Shown: positions 50,832 to 62,000 of the stretch, one piece after another
Layout: every line of letters starts with the position of its first letter
How positions within the stretch are numbered: position 1 is the stretch's first letter
Assembly (NCBI RefSeq): GCF_000718775.1
Contig: NZ_JOCB01000032.1
Span: 1-64,000 of the forward strand
Length of the DNA: 64,000 nt
DNA from: Streptomyces sp. NRRL S-31
Lineage (GTDB): Bacteria > Actinomycetota > Actinomycetes > Streptomycetales > Streptomycetaceae
Direction: 5' to 3'
Notes under the pieces: generated by a model
Database searches by the model: none
What the model saw: the letters and a program-made list of their open reading frames with translations, nothing else
Told to the model about the DNA's origin: nothing
Program-made: the position numbers and the translations under genes

Positions 50832-52355
50832 GTGGACGAAAAGCCCGGGGGTCTCTTTCCGCAGGCGTTCGTCGACGCCTTCCGCGACGCCCCCGACCTG
50901 CCCGCCTTCGAGTACGGGGCACGCACGGTCACCCGGGGAGAGGTGCTCGACCTGACCGCCGGCTTCGTTCGGGGGCTGCGCACCGCCGGCCTGGCTCCGG
51001 GAGCCCGCGTGGCCCTCGACACCGGCGTCACACCGGAGGGGTTCGCGGTGCGCGTCGCGGCCCACCTCGTCGGCTGCCAGGTGGTCGGGCTGCGTCCCGG
51101 ACTGACCCGTGAGCACCTGCGCGACATCCTCCTCCGTGACATCGACGCGGTGGTGACGGACGACGCCGCGAGCCGCCCCGAACTGACCGCCGTGGCGAGC
51201 CGGTCAGGACTCCTGGAGACCGGCGGCGCGCTGCGGCCCCCGAAGGGCTTCACCGCCGCACCCGGCGACCTCACCCCCCACGGCGACCGCGACGGCGTCG
51301 GCGTCATCCACCTCACCAGCGGCAGCACCGGCCGGCCCAAGGGCACGATGGTGACCTACGGGGCCCTCTCGGAGCACTGGGCCCTTCAGCCCGCCCGCTG
51401 GACCAACCGCGTCCGGCGCCTCGCGGCGCGCTACGAACGGTTCCTGCTCTTCGGTACCCTCACCAGCGCCGTCATGTTGGAGCACCTGGGCCTCGCCCTG
51501 CTGGCCGGGGGCACCGCGGTCATACCGCACCAGCCCCCGGTCTTCCCCGACGTCTTCGCCGACCTGCGCGTGACCGCCTGCCTGACCACGGTGCCGCGCC
51601 TGTACGGCATTCTCGACGCCGTGCGCGACACGGGCGCGGATACCAGCAGTCTGCGCGCCCTCGTCGTGGCCGGATCCCCTCTGGCCCCGCACCGGCTGAC
51701 CGAGGCGGCCGAACTGCTCGGAGCCGTTGCCCACCACGCCTACGGACAGACCGAGACGGGCATGCTCACCCTCCTCGAACCCGAGGAACTCGCCGCGGAC
51801 CCCCGCCTCGCCGACACGGTGGGACGCCCGCTCGACACGGTCGAGATGACCGTGCGCGACGAGGACGGCCGCGACCTCCCGGCGGGCGGCACGGGCGAGG
51901 TGTGGGTGCGGGCGGCGGACGCGTTCTGCGGCTACTGGGAGGACCGGCGGGAGACCGCGGACGTCCTGCGCGACGGCTGGGTCCGCACCCGGGACCTCGG
52001 CCGGCTCGACCAGGGCGGATACCTCCGGCTGACCGGACGCGCGCGCGACGTCGTCATCGTCAACGCCATCGTGCACTACGCGGGCCCCATCGAACGCGTC
52101 CTCGCCTCCCACCCCGAAGTGGACCAGGCATACGTCGTCGGGATCCCGGACGAGCGGACGGGCGAGGCCATCCACGCCTTCGTCGTCCCGCAACCGGGCC
52201 GCGCGCCGCAGGAGGCGGCGCTGCTCGAACTGGTGGCACGGACCCTGGGCGACGCCAGCGTCCCGGCGGGCGTCAGCACCCTCACCGACGTCCCCGTCGC
52301 GGCGAGCGGCAAGCCCGACAAGGCCGCCCTGCGCGCCCTGCTGACACGCCCCTGA
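50832..52355 (+). CDS. AMP-binding acyl-CoA/acyl ligase
   Basis: 507 residues; GTG 6 nt after GGAG. ANL superfamily motifs: the P-loop-like HLTSGSTGRPKGT, AYGQTETGM, the DGWVRTRDLG aspartate-containing core, and the hinge and C-terminal lysine in VAASGKPDKAAL. It activates a carboxylic acid with ATP as an acyl-adenylate, then passes it to CoA or a carrier protein. It is divergent from the FAD monooxygenase operon, with which it probably forms one pathway. The frame is open to 50766, but that extension is not typical of the family. Confidence 0.88.
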   Translation: MDEKPGGLFPQAFVDAFRDAPDLPAFEYGARTVTRGEVLDLTAGFVRGLRTAGLAPGARVALDTGVTPEGFAVRVAAHLVGCQVVGLRPGLTREHLRDILLRDIDAVVTDDAASRPELTAVASRSGLLETGGALRPPKGFTAAPGDLTPHGDRDGVGVIHLTSGSTGRPKGTMVTYGALSEHWALQPARWTNRVRRLAARYERFLLFGTLTSAVMLEHLGLALLAGGTAVIPHQPPVFPDVFADLRVTACLTTVPRLYGILDAVRDTGADTSSLRALVVAGSPLAPHRLTEAAELLGAVAHHAYGQTETGMLTLLEPEELAADPRLADTVGRPLDTVEMTVRDEDGRDLPAGGTGEVWVRAADAFCGYWEDRRETADVLRDGWVRTRDLGRLDQGGYLRLTGRARDVVIVNAIVHYAGPIERVLASHPEVDQAYVVGIPDERTGEAIHAFVVPQPGRAPQEAALLELVARTLGDASVPAGVSTLTDVPVAASGKPDKAALRALLTRP

Positions 52356-52558
52356 ACGGACCCGCGCCGCACGGGCGGACGGTCGCGGGGCACCCGGCAC
52401 GACCCTGCCCGTCACGACGGGCCGCGACACCGTCCGTCACGGGGGGGCAGGGCCCGCGGGTGGGCCGGGGCCGGCCGGTGACGCCGGCCCGGCCGGTCTC
52501 GACGCCGCACCTCTCGGCTCGTGGACCGCGCCAAGCGGAGGTGTCGGCCCGTCGAGTG

Positions 52559-53779
52559 CTACCTCGAGGTGGGCGGGTGCGGGGAGCGGAGCACGAGCAG
52601 GGTGATCTCGCTGGGGGCGAAGACGCGGAACGGCGGGCCCCAGAAGCCGGTGCCGCGGCTGGTGTAGAGGAGGGTGCGGGTGCCGTGGCGGCTGAGGCCG
52701 GCGACGGCGGGCTGGTCGATGCGGACCAGGTGGTGGAAGGGCCAGATCTGGCCGCCGTGGGTGTGGCCGGAGAGCTGGAGGTCGATGCCGGCTGCTGCTG
52801 CCCGGTCGACGAATTTGGGCTGGTGTGCCAGGAGCAGGACGGGCAGGTCGGGGTCGGCGCCGGTCAAGGCTCCGGCGAGGTGGGCGCGGTGGCCCGCCAG
52901 GCCGGAGGACTCGGCGGTGACGTCGTCCACGCCGGCGACCACGAGGGTGTCGCCTCCGCGTTCGAGCAGCAGGTGGCGGTTGCGCAGCGGCTCCCAGCCC
53001 AGCTCGTCCATCAGGTCGACCCAGCCCTGGGCCTCGCTGTAGTACTCGTGGTTGCCGGTGACGTACACGCGGGCATGGGTGGCTCGCACGGTACCGAGCG
53101 GGGCGGCCTGGGCGCGGCGGCGTTCGGCCGTGCCGTCCGCGATGTCACCGGTGTGGCAGACCAGGTCGGCTTCCAGGGTGTTCACCGTCTCGCACACTCG
53201 TGCCGACCAGCGGGCGCGATCGAGCGGGCCGTAGTGGGTGTCGGTGACGAGGACGACGCGGGTGCCGTCCAGCCCGGCGCCCAGTCGCGGGAGTCGCACC
53301 TCGAGTCGGCGTACGCGTGGCACGCGGCGGGCCTCGGCGTACCCCCAGGCGAGCAGTACGGCGGTCACGCCGAGGACGGCCCACGTGACGATCCGGGCCC
53401 GCTCCTGGCTCTCGCCGACGCCGGCCACGGTCAGGGCGAGCCGCAGCAGGGCACCGAGCAGGACGGACCAGGTGAACAGGACCCAACTGCTGCCCAGCAG
53501 GGTGTCACCGATGATCGCCGCCCGGTCCTGCTGGCGCCGGCCGTGACCGCGCACCATCGCGAGCGGCATACATATGAGGCCGAGGGCGGACAGGGCGGTG
53601 CCGGTCAGTGTGACGGGCAGTGGCCAGTGCTGGCCGGTGTACAGGAGCACCCAGCAAGGGATGGCCCACAGCAGGACGGGGGCGATCAGAGGGACGTACC
53701 GCATCAGACGGTGCAGTCGGCTCTGCCTCGGCGCTTGCCCTTCGCTGCCGGCGGGCCGGACGTCGCTGGTGTCGGTCAC
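52559..53779 (-). CDS. membrane-bound metallophosphoesterase
   Basis: About 406 residues from GTG 53779, preceded by GGGAGTGGAAG. Four or more membrane helices (about 25-160) are followed by a calcineurin-type phosphoesterase domain with all metal motifs: VLVTDTHYG, HTGDIADG, VTGNHEYY, and GHTHGGQIWPF. This resembles the YaeI/YkuE group, which acts on lipid or nucleotide phosphates at the membrane. It is transcribed alone between the ligase and the P450, and no link to the polyketide is apparent. Confidence 0.88.
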   Translation of the reverse strand: MTDTSDVRPAGSEGQAPRQSRLHRLMRYVPLIAPVLLWAIPCWVLLYTGQHWPLPVTLTGTALSALGLICMPLAMVRGHGRRQQDRAAIIGDTLLGSSWVLFTWSVLLGALLRLALTVAGVGESQERARIVTWAVLGVTAVLLAWGYAEARRVPRVRRLEVRLPRLGAGLDGTRVVLVTDTHYGPLDRARWSARVCETVNTLEADLVCHTGDIADGTAERRRAQAAPLGTVRATHARVYVTGNHEYYSEAQGWVDLMDELGWEPLRNRHLLLERGGDTLVVAGVDDVTAESSGLAGHRAHLAGALTGADPDLPVLLLAHQPKFVDRAAAAGIDLQLSGHTHGGQIWPFHHLVRIDQPAVAGLSRHGTRTLLYTSRGTGFWGPPFRVFAPSEITLLVLRSPHPPTSR

Positions 53780-54026
53780 GCTTCCACTCCCTGGCCAGGC
53801 TGCGTTCTCGCGCACTGTATCCGGTCGCCCTCGGGCCGGCCGGACCGGCGTTCATGATCGCGGCCCATTGGGGCGAAGGGTTCTCCGGCGTCCTCGCGCG
53901 CCGAGGCTGTCCACTCGCTGGTGACCGGGACGTTCCGACCACCGCGACACGGTCACCGGCCGCATCGCGGTGTGAGCCCGTCCATCACTCCGAAGTCGGG
54001 ATGGAGCTGGTTTCAGAGCCCATGGA

Positions 54027-55196
54027 TCACCAGGTGACCGGCAACGCCTGCAGGCCGCGGAAGACCAGTTCCGGCACGTAGGCGAGCTCGGACTCGTCAA
54101 CGGCGAGCCGCAGTCCCGGATACCGTTTCACCACGGACCCGATCGCCACCCGCATCTCCCGGCGGGCCAATATCGCGCCGAGGCAGAAGTGCGGCCCGTG
54201 CCCGAAGGCGAGGTGCGCTGCCGGTCCTTCGCGCGTGATGTCGAAGCGGCCGGGATCCGGGTACACAGCAGGGTCGCGGTTGGCCGCGACGATGACCGGC
54301 AGCACCGGTTCCCCCGCCCCCAGTGCGACGCCCTCCAGTTCGACGGGCTCGGTCGTGACCCGGACCTCGGCCGAGGTGAAAAGCCGGCTGTAGCGCAGTA
54401 GTTCGTCGACCGCCGGTCCGATCAGCTCCGGTGACGACCGCAGCAGCGCGAGTTGGTCCGGGTGGCGCAGCAGGGTCAGCAACGAGTTGCCCAGCTGGTT
54501 GACAGTCGTCTCGTGGCCGGCGATCAGCAGGCCCTCGAGGTTGGCCAGCAGCTCGGCTTCGGTGAGGTGGTCGCCCTCGTCGTTGGCGGCGACCATCGCC
54601 GAGATCAGCCCGTTGTCCGGCCGCGCCCGCTTCTGACGCACCAGTGCGGCGAGCCAGTCCTGCATCTCGCCCTGCGCTGCCCGCAGTTCGTCCGGAGTGA
54701 TGTCGGTGACGAACAGCCGCCTGGTCCACCTGCGGATGGCCTCCGCCTCGGAGTAGGGCACGCCGAGCAGCTCGCAGATGACCATCAACGGCAGTGGAGC
54801 GCAGAGACCCGCCACGAGATCCGCGGTCGGATCGAGCGAGTCGAGCAAGGAGTCCACGATGGACTGCACGCGTGGCTCGAGCTGATCGACCATGCGCGGG
54901 CTGAACGCCTGCGACATCAGCTTGCGCAGGCGGGCGTGGCGCTCGCCGTCCAGGCTGGTGACCAGTAACGGGTCGGCGGCGACGGACAGTTTCAGCGGGC
55001 CGCCCGGAAGCGTGGCCGCCTCCCGGCTGAACCGGCTGTCGCTCAGGACCTGGCGCACCGCCCGGTGGGAAAGGGCGAGCCAGACGTCCGCCGTGCCCAT
55101 CGTCGCGAGGACGACCGGAGCCCGCGCGAGCAGAGCCTCGGCTTCGGGCTCGTTGTCGAGGTGGTGGGGTGTGGTGAAGGGGAACGTGGCTTGCAT
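54027..55196 (-). CDS. cytochrome P450 (CYP107/CYP105-like)
   Basis: 389 residues; ATG after AGAAGG. Canonical soluble actinobacterial P450: I-helix LLIAGHETTVNQLGNSL, K-helix ExxR in VDELLRYSR, and heme loop FGHGPHFCLGAILAR. It has the form of bacterial macrolide and polyketide hydroxylases. It lies 831 bp upstream of the modular PKS, divergent from it, and is a good candidate for its tailoring oxidase. No adjacent ferredoxin was found. Confidence 0.92.
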   Translation of the reverse strand: MQATFPFTTPHHLDNEPEAEALLARAPVVLATMGTADVWLALSHRAVRQVLSDSRFSREAATLPGGPLKLSVAADPLLVTSLDGERHARLRKLMSQAFSPRMVDQLEPRVQSIVDSLLDSLDPTADLVAGLCAPLPLMVICELLGVPYSEAEAIRRWTRRLFVTDITPDELRAAQGEMQDWLAALVRQKRARPDNGLISAMVAANDEGDHLTEAELLANLEGLLIAGHETTVNQLGNSLLTLLRHPDQLALLRSSPELIGPAVDELLRYSRLFTSAEVRVTTEPVELEGVALGAGEPVLPVIVAANRDPAVYPDPGRFDITREGPAAHLAFGHGPHFCLGAILARREMRVAIGSVVKRYPGLRLAVDESELAYVPELVFRGLQALPVTW

Positions 55197-55275
55197 CGCT
55201 GCCTTCTGACTGAAAGTCACCAGGGCCGGGCACCGAGCACCGGGCGCGAACGGCCGGGACCGACGCACGGATCGG

Positions 55276-55401
55276 TGACAGCTGGGTTGTGTGCCGCCGG
55301 AGGCGGTGGCGCTTCGCGATCGTCTCGAAGTCGACGGGGGTCAAACGGTTCAGCCGGAGCTGTCGGCGGCGCCGGTGGTCGGTACGCTCGATCCGGGTGG
55401 T
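55276..55401 (-). pseudogene. possible IS3-type transposase tail
   Basis: The minus-strand frame reads TTRIERTDHRRRRQLRLNRLTPVDFETIA, similar to the C-terminal end of IS3-family transposases (YNRRRRHxxLGxLTPVEFE). Only about 40 residues survive. The call rests on that motif alone. Confidence 0.4.
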
Positions 55402-55402
55402 G

Positions 55403-56027
55403 ATCGCCGTGCGGAGGTGTCCCGGGTGGCCGGATGACGGTCGAGGACGGTCTTCTGCGCGGGTGCGGATGGGATTGTAGGGCGCTGTCACCGGCGGCGT
55501 CGACGGTTCCCGGGAATCCGGCCCGGTCGTGGCGGTGCGGGGCGTGGACGAACGTCCGTGACCGCACCGGCAGGTTCGCCCGCGGATCCGCCGGCGGACA
55601 CCGCGACGGGGCGTCCGTGGGAAACGACGCGTTTCCCGGGGCACGGAATGGATCTCGCCACGGTGCCTTTGCCATGCAGGCATATGACGTGGTGATGTGC
55701 TCCGTTTGAGACAGCCTTCGCCTGGCCTATGGCGATGGCGTGATGTTGCTGCCATGCTCGTCTGCGCGGCGGGCCGATCATCGTCTCGCCCGTACGCTCA
55801 GCTCACCAGTGCATCTTCCTCGAAGATCGCCAACGCTGTCGCTTTCGAGGACCGCTCCACTGATCCAGGCGCCCGACGCGCGGTCGAGTCCGGGTTCGGA
55901 TACGACCGGGTCGCCGGGCTGTCCGCGCGCTCGATCATCCGGCTGCTCGCGCGGCCGGAGCCGCACCATCGGGACTGCTACGGAAACACCCCGCCTTCCT
56001 TCATTCCCCGGCTCACGAGGTGTCGAT
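55403..56027. other. PKS upstream region, no gene seen (625 bp)
   Basis: No convincing open frame on either strand. It separates the P450 from the PKS and should hold the PKS promoter and any pathway operators. I could not identify a clear -35/-10 pair or a palindrome of note. GAGG at 56017-56020 is the PKS ribosome site. Confidence 0.5.
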
Positions 56028-59000
56028 GTGATGCGCTTCCCCTTGGGTTCGGACGCTGATCGTGTCGCTGTCATCGGACTGGCGGGCAGGCTGCCGAAAG
56101 CCCCGGATCCGGAGGCGTTCTGGCGACTGCTGTGCGACGGGACCGACGCGATCACCGCGCCGCCCGTGGGCCGGCAGGGCCTGCGGCACGGCGGCTACCT
56201 GGACCGGGTGGACGGCTTCGACGCGGCGTTCTTCGGTGTGTCCCCCCGTGAGGCCGCCGGCATGGACCCGCAGCAGCGGCTCATGCTCGAACTCGCCTGG
56301 GAGGCCCTGGAGGACGCCCGGATCGTGCCGAGCACGCTCACGGGCGGCCCGACGGGGGTGTTCGTCGGCTCGATGTGGGAGGACTACACGTCCCTGGCCT
56401 ACCCCGGTCACATCACGCCGCACACGCTGACCGGCACCAGCCGGGGCGTCATCGCCAACCGCGTCTCGCACTTCCTCGGTGTGCGCGGACCGAGCATGAC
56501 GGTCGACACGGCCCAGTCGTCGGCGCTGGTCGCGGTGCATCTGGCGGTCGAGAGCCTGCGCCGCGGCGAGTCGGCGCTCGCCCTGGCCGGCGGGGTGAAC
56601 CTCAACCTGACCGCCGCCCGCGAGGAGGGAGCGGCGGAGTTCGGCGGCCTGTCCCCGGACGACCGCTGCTTCACCTTCGACGCCCGGGCCAACGGCTTCG
56701 TCCGCGGAGAGGGCGGCGCCTTCCTCGTCCTGAAACCGCTGGAGCGGGCCCTGGCCGACGGGGACCGCGTCTACGGTGTCATCCGGGGCAGCGCGGTCAA
56801 CAACGACGGCGCCACACAGAGCCTGACCGTGCCCAGCGCGCAGGCCCAGGAACAGGTCATCCGCGAGGCGCTGACCCGCGCCGGCGTGCGTCCCGCGGAT
56901 GTGCAGTATGTCGAGCTGCACGGCACCGGCACCGCTGTCGGCGACCCCATCGAGGCCGCAGCCCTCGCGGCGGCCTACCGCGACCCGGCCGAGTCCGCCG
57001 ACGGCGACGCCGACAGCGCCCTGCGGGTCGGATCCGCCAAGACGAACGTCGGCCACCTGGAAGGCGCCGCGGGCATCGTCGGACTGCTCAAAGCCGTCCT
57101 CAGCGTGCACCACCGCGCACTGCCGCCGAGCCTGAACCACGAAACCCCCAACCCCCGCATCCCCCTCGACGCACTGGCGCTGCGGGTCCAGACCGCTCTG
57201 ACCCCCTGGCCGCGGCCGGACGCGCCCCTGCTCGCCGGCGTGTCCTCGTTCGGCATGGGCGGCACCAACGCGCACGTGATCGTCGAGCAGGCGCCCGACG
57301 CGGCCGCACCACCGGCCCGGCGGCCCGCCCCCGAGGCCCGGCCGGCACCGTGGATCGTCACGGCGCGGACCAAGCAGGCGCTACGAGCGCAGATCGAGCG
57401 CCTGCGCGAACACGTGCGCAACCACCCCGACCTGACCGGCTCCGAGGTCGCGCACGCGCTGGCCACCACCAGAACCCGCTTCGCGCACCGCGCGGTCCTG
57501 CTCGACTCCGCCCGGATCGCCGCCGGCCGGGCCGGCACCCCGGGCCGTACCGTCTTCGTCTTCCCCGGCCAGGGCGCGCAGTGGGTCGGCATGGGCCGGG
57601 AGCTGTACGCCGCGTACCCCGTCTTCCGGGCCGCCATGGACGAGTGCGCCCAGGCCCTGGCCCCGTACACCGACTGGTCCCCGGCCGAGGTCCTGGACGG
57701 CGCCCCGCTCGACCGCGTGGACATCGTGCAGCCCACCCTGTTCTCGGTGATGGTGTCCCTGGCGGCACTGTGGCGCTCCTTCGGTGTCGAGCCCGACGCG
57801 GTGGTCGGGCACTCGCAGGGCGAGATCGCCGCGGCGTACGTCGCGGGTGCGCTGTCGCTGTCCGACGCGGCCCGGATCGTGGCACTGCGCAGCCGCGCGC
57901 TGGTGGCGCTGACCGGCCGGGGCGGCATGGTGTCCATGGCCCTGTCCGCCGAGCGGGCCGAGGACTACGTGGCGCGCTGGGGCGGCGCGCTGACGGTCGC
58001 CGTGGTCAACGCCACCGGCTCGGTCGTGGTGTCCGGCGACACGCAGGCCCTGTCCGAACTGGTCGAGTCCTGCGCGGCGGACGGTGTCCGCGCACGCGTC
58101 CTCCCGGTGGACTACGCCTCCCATTCCGCGCACGTCGAGGCGATCCGCGAGCGGCTGCACACCGAACTGGACGGTGTGCGGCCGCGGCAGGGCACCATCC
58201 CGTACTACTCCGCGGTCACCGGCGGCCTCCTCGACGACACCACGGAGCTCGACGCCGGCTACTGGTACCGCAACCTGCGCGAGCCGGTCCGCTTCGACCG
58301 GGCCACCGCCGCAACTCTGGCGGACGGGCACGACGTCGTGGTCGAGGTCAGCCCGCACCCGGTGCTGCTGCCCGCCCTCGAACAGACCCTGGAACAGGCC
58401 CGCGAACGGACCGGCGTGCCCGGCGTCGCCACCGGCACGCTGAGCCGTGACCGGGGCGGCCCGGACGTCTTCCTGACCGCGCTGTCCCGGCTGTTCGTGG
58501 CCGGCGTGCCGGTCGACTGGTCCCCGGCCGTCGCCGAGGCCGCGCCGGTCGACCTGCCCACGTACGCCTTCCAGCGTCGCTCGTACTGGCTGCCCGAGGC
58601 GACAGCCGGGCAGAGCGGACGGACCCCGGCCGGCCCGGGGACGCACGCGGCCCAGACCGCCGCGCCCGGCCGGCCGGACGGCGGCCCGGAGACCCGCGAC
58701 ACCGGGGCGGGCGGCACGGACCCGGGCGCTTCCGAGCCGGGCGGCACGGTCGACGCGGCCGCCGTGGTCACCGCGCAGATCGCGCTCGTGCTGGGCCACG
58801 AGGACCCCGCGGACATCGATCCCGCGCTCACCTTCAAGGACCTCGGCTTCGACTCGGTCACCGGGCTCGAACTGCGCAACCGCCTGGCCGGCGCCCTGGA
58901 CCGGCAACTCCCCTCCGGTCTCGTCTACGACCACCCGACGCCCGCGGAGCTGATCGACTGGCTGCGCACCGGCCCCGGCGACCGGCCGGCCCCCGCCGCC

Positions 59001-62000
59001 CAGGCCGCCCACGACGACCCGGTCGTCATCGTGGGGATGGGCTGCCGCTTCCCCGGCGGGGTGGCCTCACCGGACGACCTGTGGCGGCTCGTCACGGAGG
59101 GCGTGGACGCGATCGGAGACTTCCCGGACGACCGCGGCTGGGACCTGGGCGGCCTGTACGACCCCGAACTGCGCGGCGCGGGCACCACGTACATCACCCG
59201 GGGCGGGTTCCTGGAGGCGGTGGCCGGCTTCGACGCTCCGTTCTTCGGCATCTCGCCCCGCGAGGCGCTCGCCATGGACCCGCAGCAGCGGCTCGTGCTG
59301 GAGACGGCCTGGGAGACCTTCGAGCACGCCGGGATCGACCCGGCCTCGCTGCGCGGCACCCACACCGGCGTGTTCACCGGCGTCTGGTCGTCCGGCTACG
59401 CGACCGGGCCGGGCCTGCCGGAGGACCTGGAGGGTTACCTGTTCACGGGTGTCGCGACCAGCGTCACGTCCGGCCGGGTCGCCTACCACCTCGGGCTGCG
59501 CGGCCCGGCGCTGTCCGTGGACACCGCCTGCTCGTCGTCCCTGGTCGCCGTCCACCTGGCCGCCCAGGCCCTGCGCGCGGGCGAGTGCTCGCTGGCCCTC
59601 GCCGGCGGTGTCACGATCATGGCGACACCGCTGGGCTTCACCGAGTTCTCCCGCCAGCACGGCCTCGCGGCGGACGGCCGCAGCAAGCCCTTCGCCGCCG
59701 CGGCCGACGGCACCAGCTGGGCCGAGGGCGCCGGCTTGGTGCTGCTGGAACGTTTGTCGGACGCCCGCCGCAACGGCCACCGGGTGCTGGCGGTCGTCGC
59801 GGGAAGCGCGGTCAACCAGGACGGCGCGTCCAACGGCCTGACCGCGCCCAACGGCCCCTCCCAGGAACGCGTCATCCGCCAGGCGCTGGCGAACGCCGGG
59901 CTGGAACCGTCCGACGTGGACGCCGTCGAGGCCCACGGCACCGGCACCACCCTCGGCGACCCCATCGAGGCGCACGCCCTGCTGGCCGCCTACGGTCAGG
60001 ACCGGGCCGAGCCGTTGTGGCTGGGGTCGGTGAAGTCGAACATCGGCCACACCCAGGCCGCCGCCGGTGTCGCGGGCCTGATCAAGATGGTCATGGCGAT
60101 GCGGCACGGCGAACTGCCGCGAACCCTTCACGTGGACGAGCCCACCCCGCACGTCGACTGGGCCTCCGGCGGCGTCCGGCTGCTCACCGAGGCCCGGCCG
60201 TGGCCGGAGCACGAGCACCGGCGCCGCGCCGGCGTCTCGGCCTTCGGCATCAGCGGCACCAACGCCCATCTGATCATCGAGCAGTCCCCCGACCCGGACC
60301 CCGGCCACCTTCCCGGACCCGCCGGCCCGGCCGCCCCCACCGCCTGGCTGCTGTCCGCGAAGACCGACGCCGCGCTGCGCGCCCAGGCCGAGCGGCTGCG
60401 CGCGTACGCGACCGCCCACCCCGACGTCCCGGCCGCCGCGATCAGCCGCGCACTGGCCGCCCGCACCCGGTTCGAGCACCGGGCCGCGGTGGTCGGCACC
60501 GACCGGGACGACCTGCTGTCCGGCCTGGCCGCGCTCCCGCCGGGCCGGCCGGCCCGCACCGGCGGGACCGTGTTCGTCTTCCCCGGACAGGGGGCGCAGT
60601 GGACGGGCATGGGCCGTGACCTGTACGAGCAGTCCGAGGTCTTCCGCGCCTGCATCGACGCCTGCGCCGCCGCCCTGGCCCCGTACACCGACTGGTCGCT
60701 GGTCGACGAACTGCGCCACGGCTCGCTGGACCGTGTCGACGTGGTGCAGCCGGCCCTGTTCGCCGTCATGGTGGCGCTGGCCGACCTGTGGCGGTCGCAC
60801 GGCGTGCGGCCGGACGCCGTGGTCGGCCACTCCCAGGCGGAGATCGCCGCCGCGTACGTCGCCGGCGCGCTGTCGCTGCGGGACGCCGCCAAGGTCGTGG
60901 CGTTACGGTCCAGGGCACTGGCCGCCATCGCCGACCGGGGCGGCATGGTGTCCCTCGCGCTCTCCGCCGAACAGGCCGCCGGCTACCTGGCCCGCTGGGA
61001 CGAGCGGCTGACCACCGCCGTGGTGAACGGACCCGCGGCGGTCGTGGTGTCCGGCGGCCTCGACGCCCTGGACGAACTGCTGGCCGCCTGCGAGGCCGAC
61101 GGTATCCGCGCCCGCCGCCTGCCCGTCACCTACGCCGCCCACTCCGCGCAGGTCGAGGCGGTCCGCGAACGCCTGCTCACCGACCTGGCCGACATCACGC
61201 CCCACTCGGCGGCGATCCCGTTCTACTCCACGGTCACCGGCGAGCCGGTCGACACCTCCGCCCTCGACGCCGGCTACTGGTACCGCAACCTGCGCGAGCC
61301 CGTACGGTTCGACCTGGCCACCGCCCGGCTCACCGCCGACGGCCACGACCTGTTCCTGGAGGTCAGCCCGCACCCGGTGCTGGTGCCCGCGCTGGATGTC
61401 GCCGCCACCGGGACACTGCGCCGCGATCACGGCGGCCTCACCGAGTTCCTCGCCGCGGCGGGACGCCTCTACGCCGCCGGAGCCGACGTCGACTGGATGC
61501 CGGTCCTGCCCCGCACCGCACCCAGGGCGGACCTGCCCACGTACGCCTTCCAGCGCGAGCCCTACTGGGTGACCGCGACCCCGCCGGTGCCCCGTGACGA
61601 CTGGCGGTACGAGGTGGCATGGGCGCCGATGAGCGCTGCCGCGGCCCCGGTGGACCCGGCTCGCTGGCTCGTCCTGGCGACGACCGGGCACCCGTGGGCC
61701 GAGGCCCTGCGCGAACGGGGCTTCTCGGTGGCCGACACCCGGGACGTGGCCGACACCTGGGACGCCCGGCCCGGGCCGGACGGCGTGCTGTCGCTGCTGG
61801 CGCTGGACGAGGAGCCGCACCCCGACCACCCGGTGCTCCCGGCGGGCCTGGTCCGCACCCTGGACCTGGTCCGCACCCTCGACCCGGCGCGGACACCGGC
61901 CGTCCCGCTGTGGTGCGCGACCAGCGGCGCCGTGGGCACCTCGGGCACCGACCCGGTCACCAGCCCGGCCCAGGCCCTGGCGTGGGGCACCGGCGCGTCC

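Noticed and set aside
55697..56059. 120-residue frame upstream of the PKS
   Set aside because: Overlaps the PKS start in a different frame, low-complexity product, no ribosome site.
57381..59012. Long minus-strand frames across the PKS
   Set aside because: Shadows; the plus strand shows continuous KS, AT and ACP domains in one frame to the window end.
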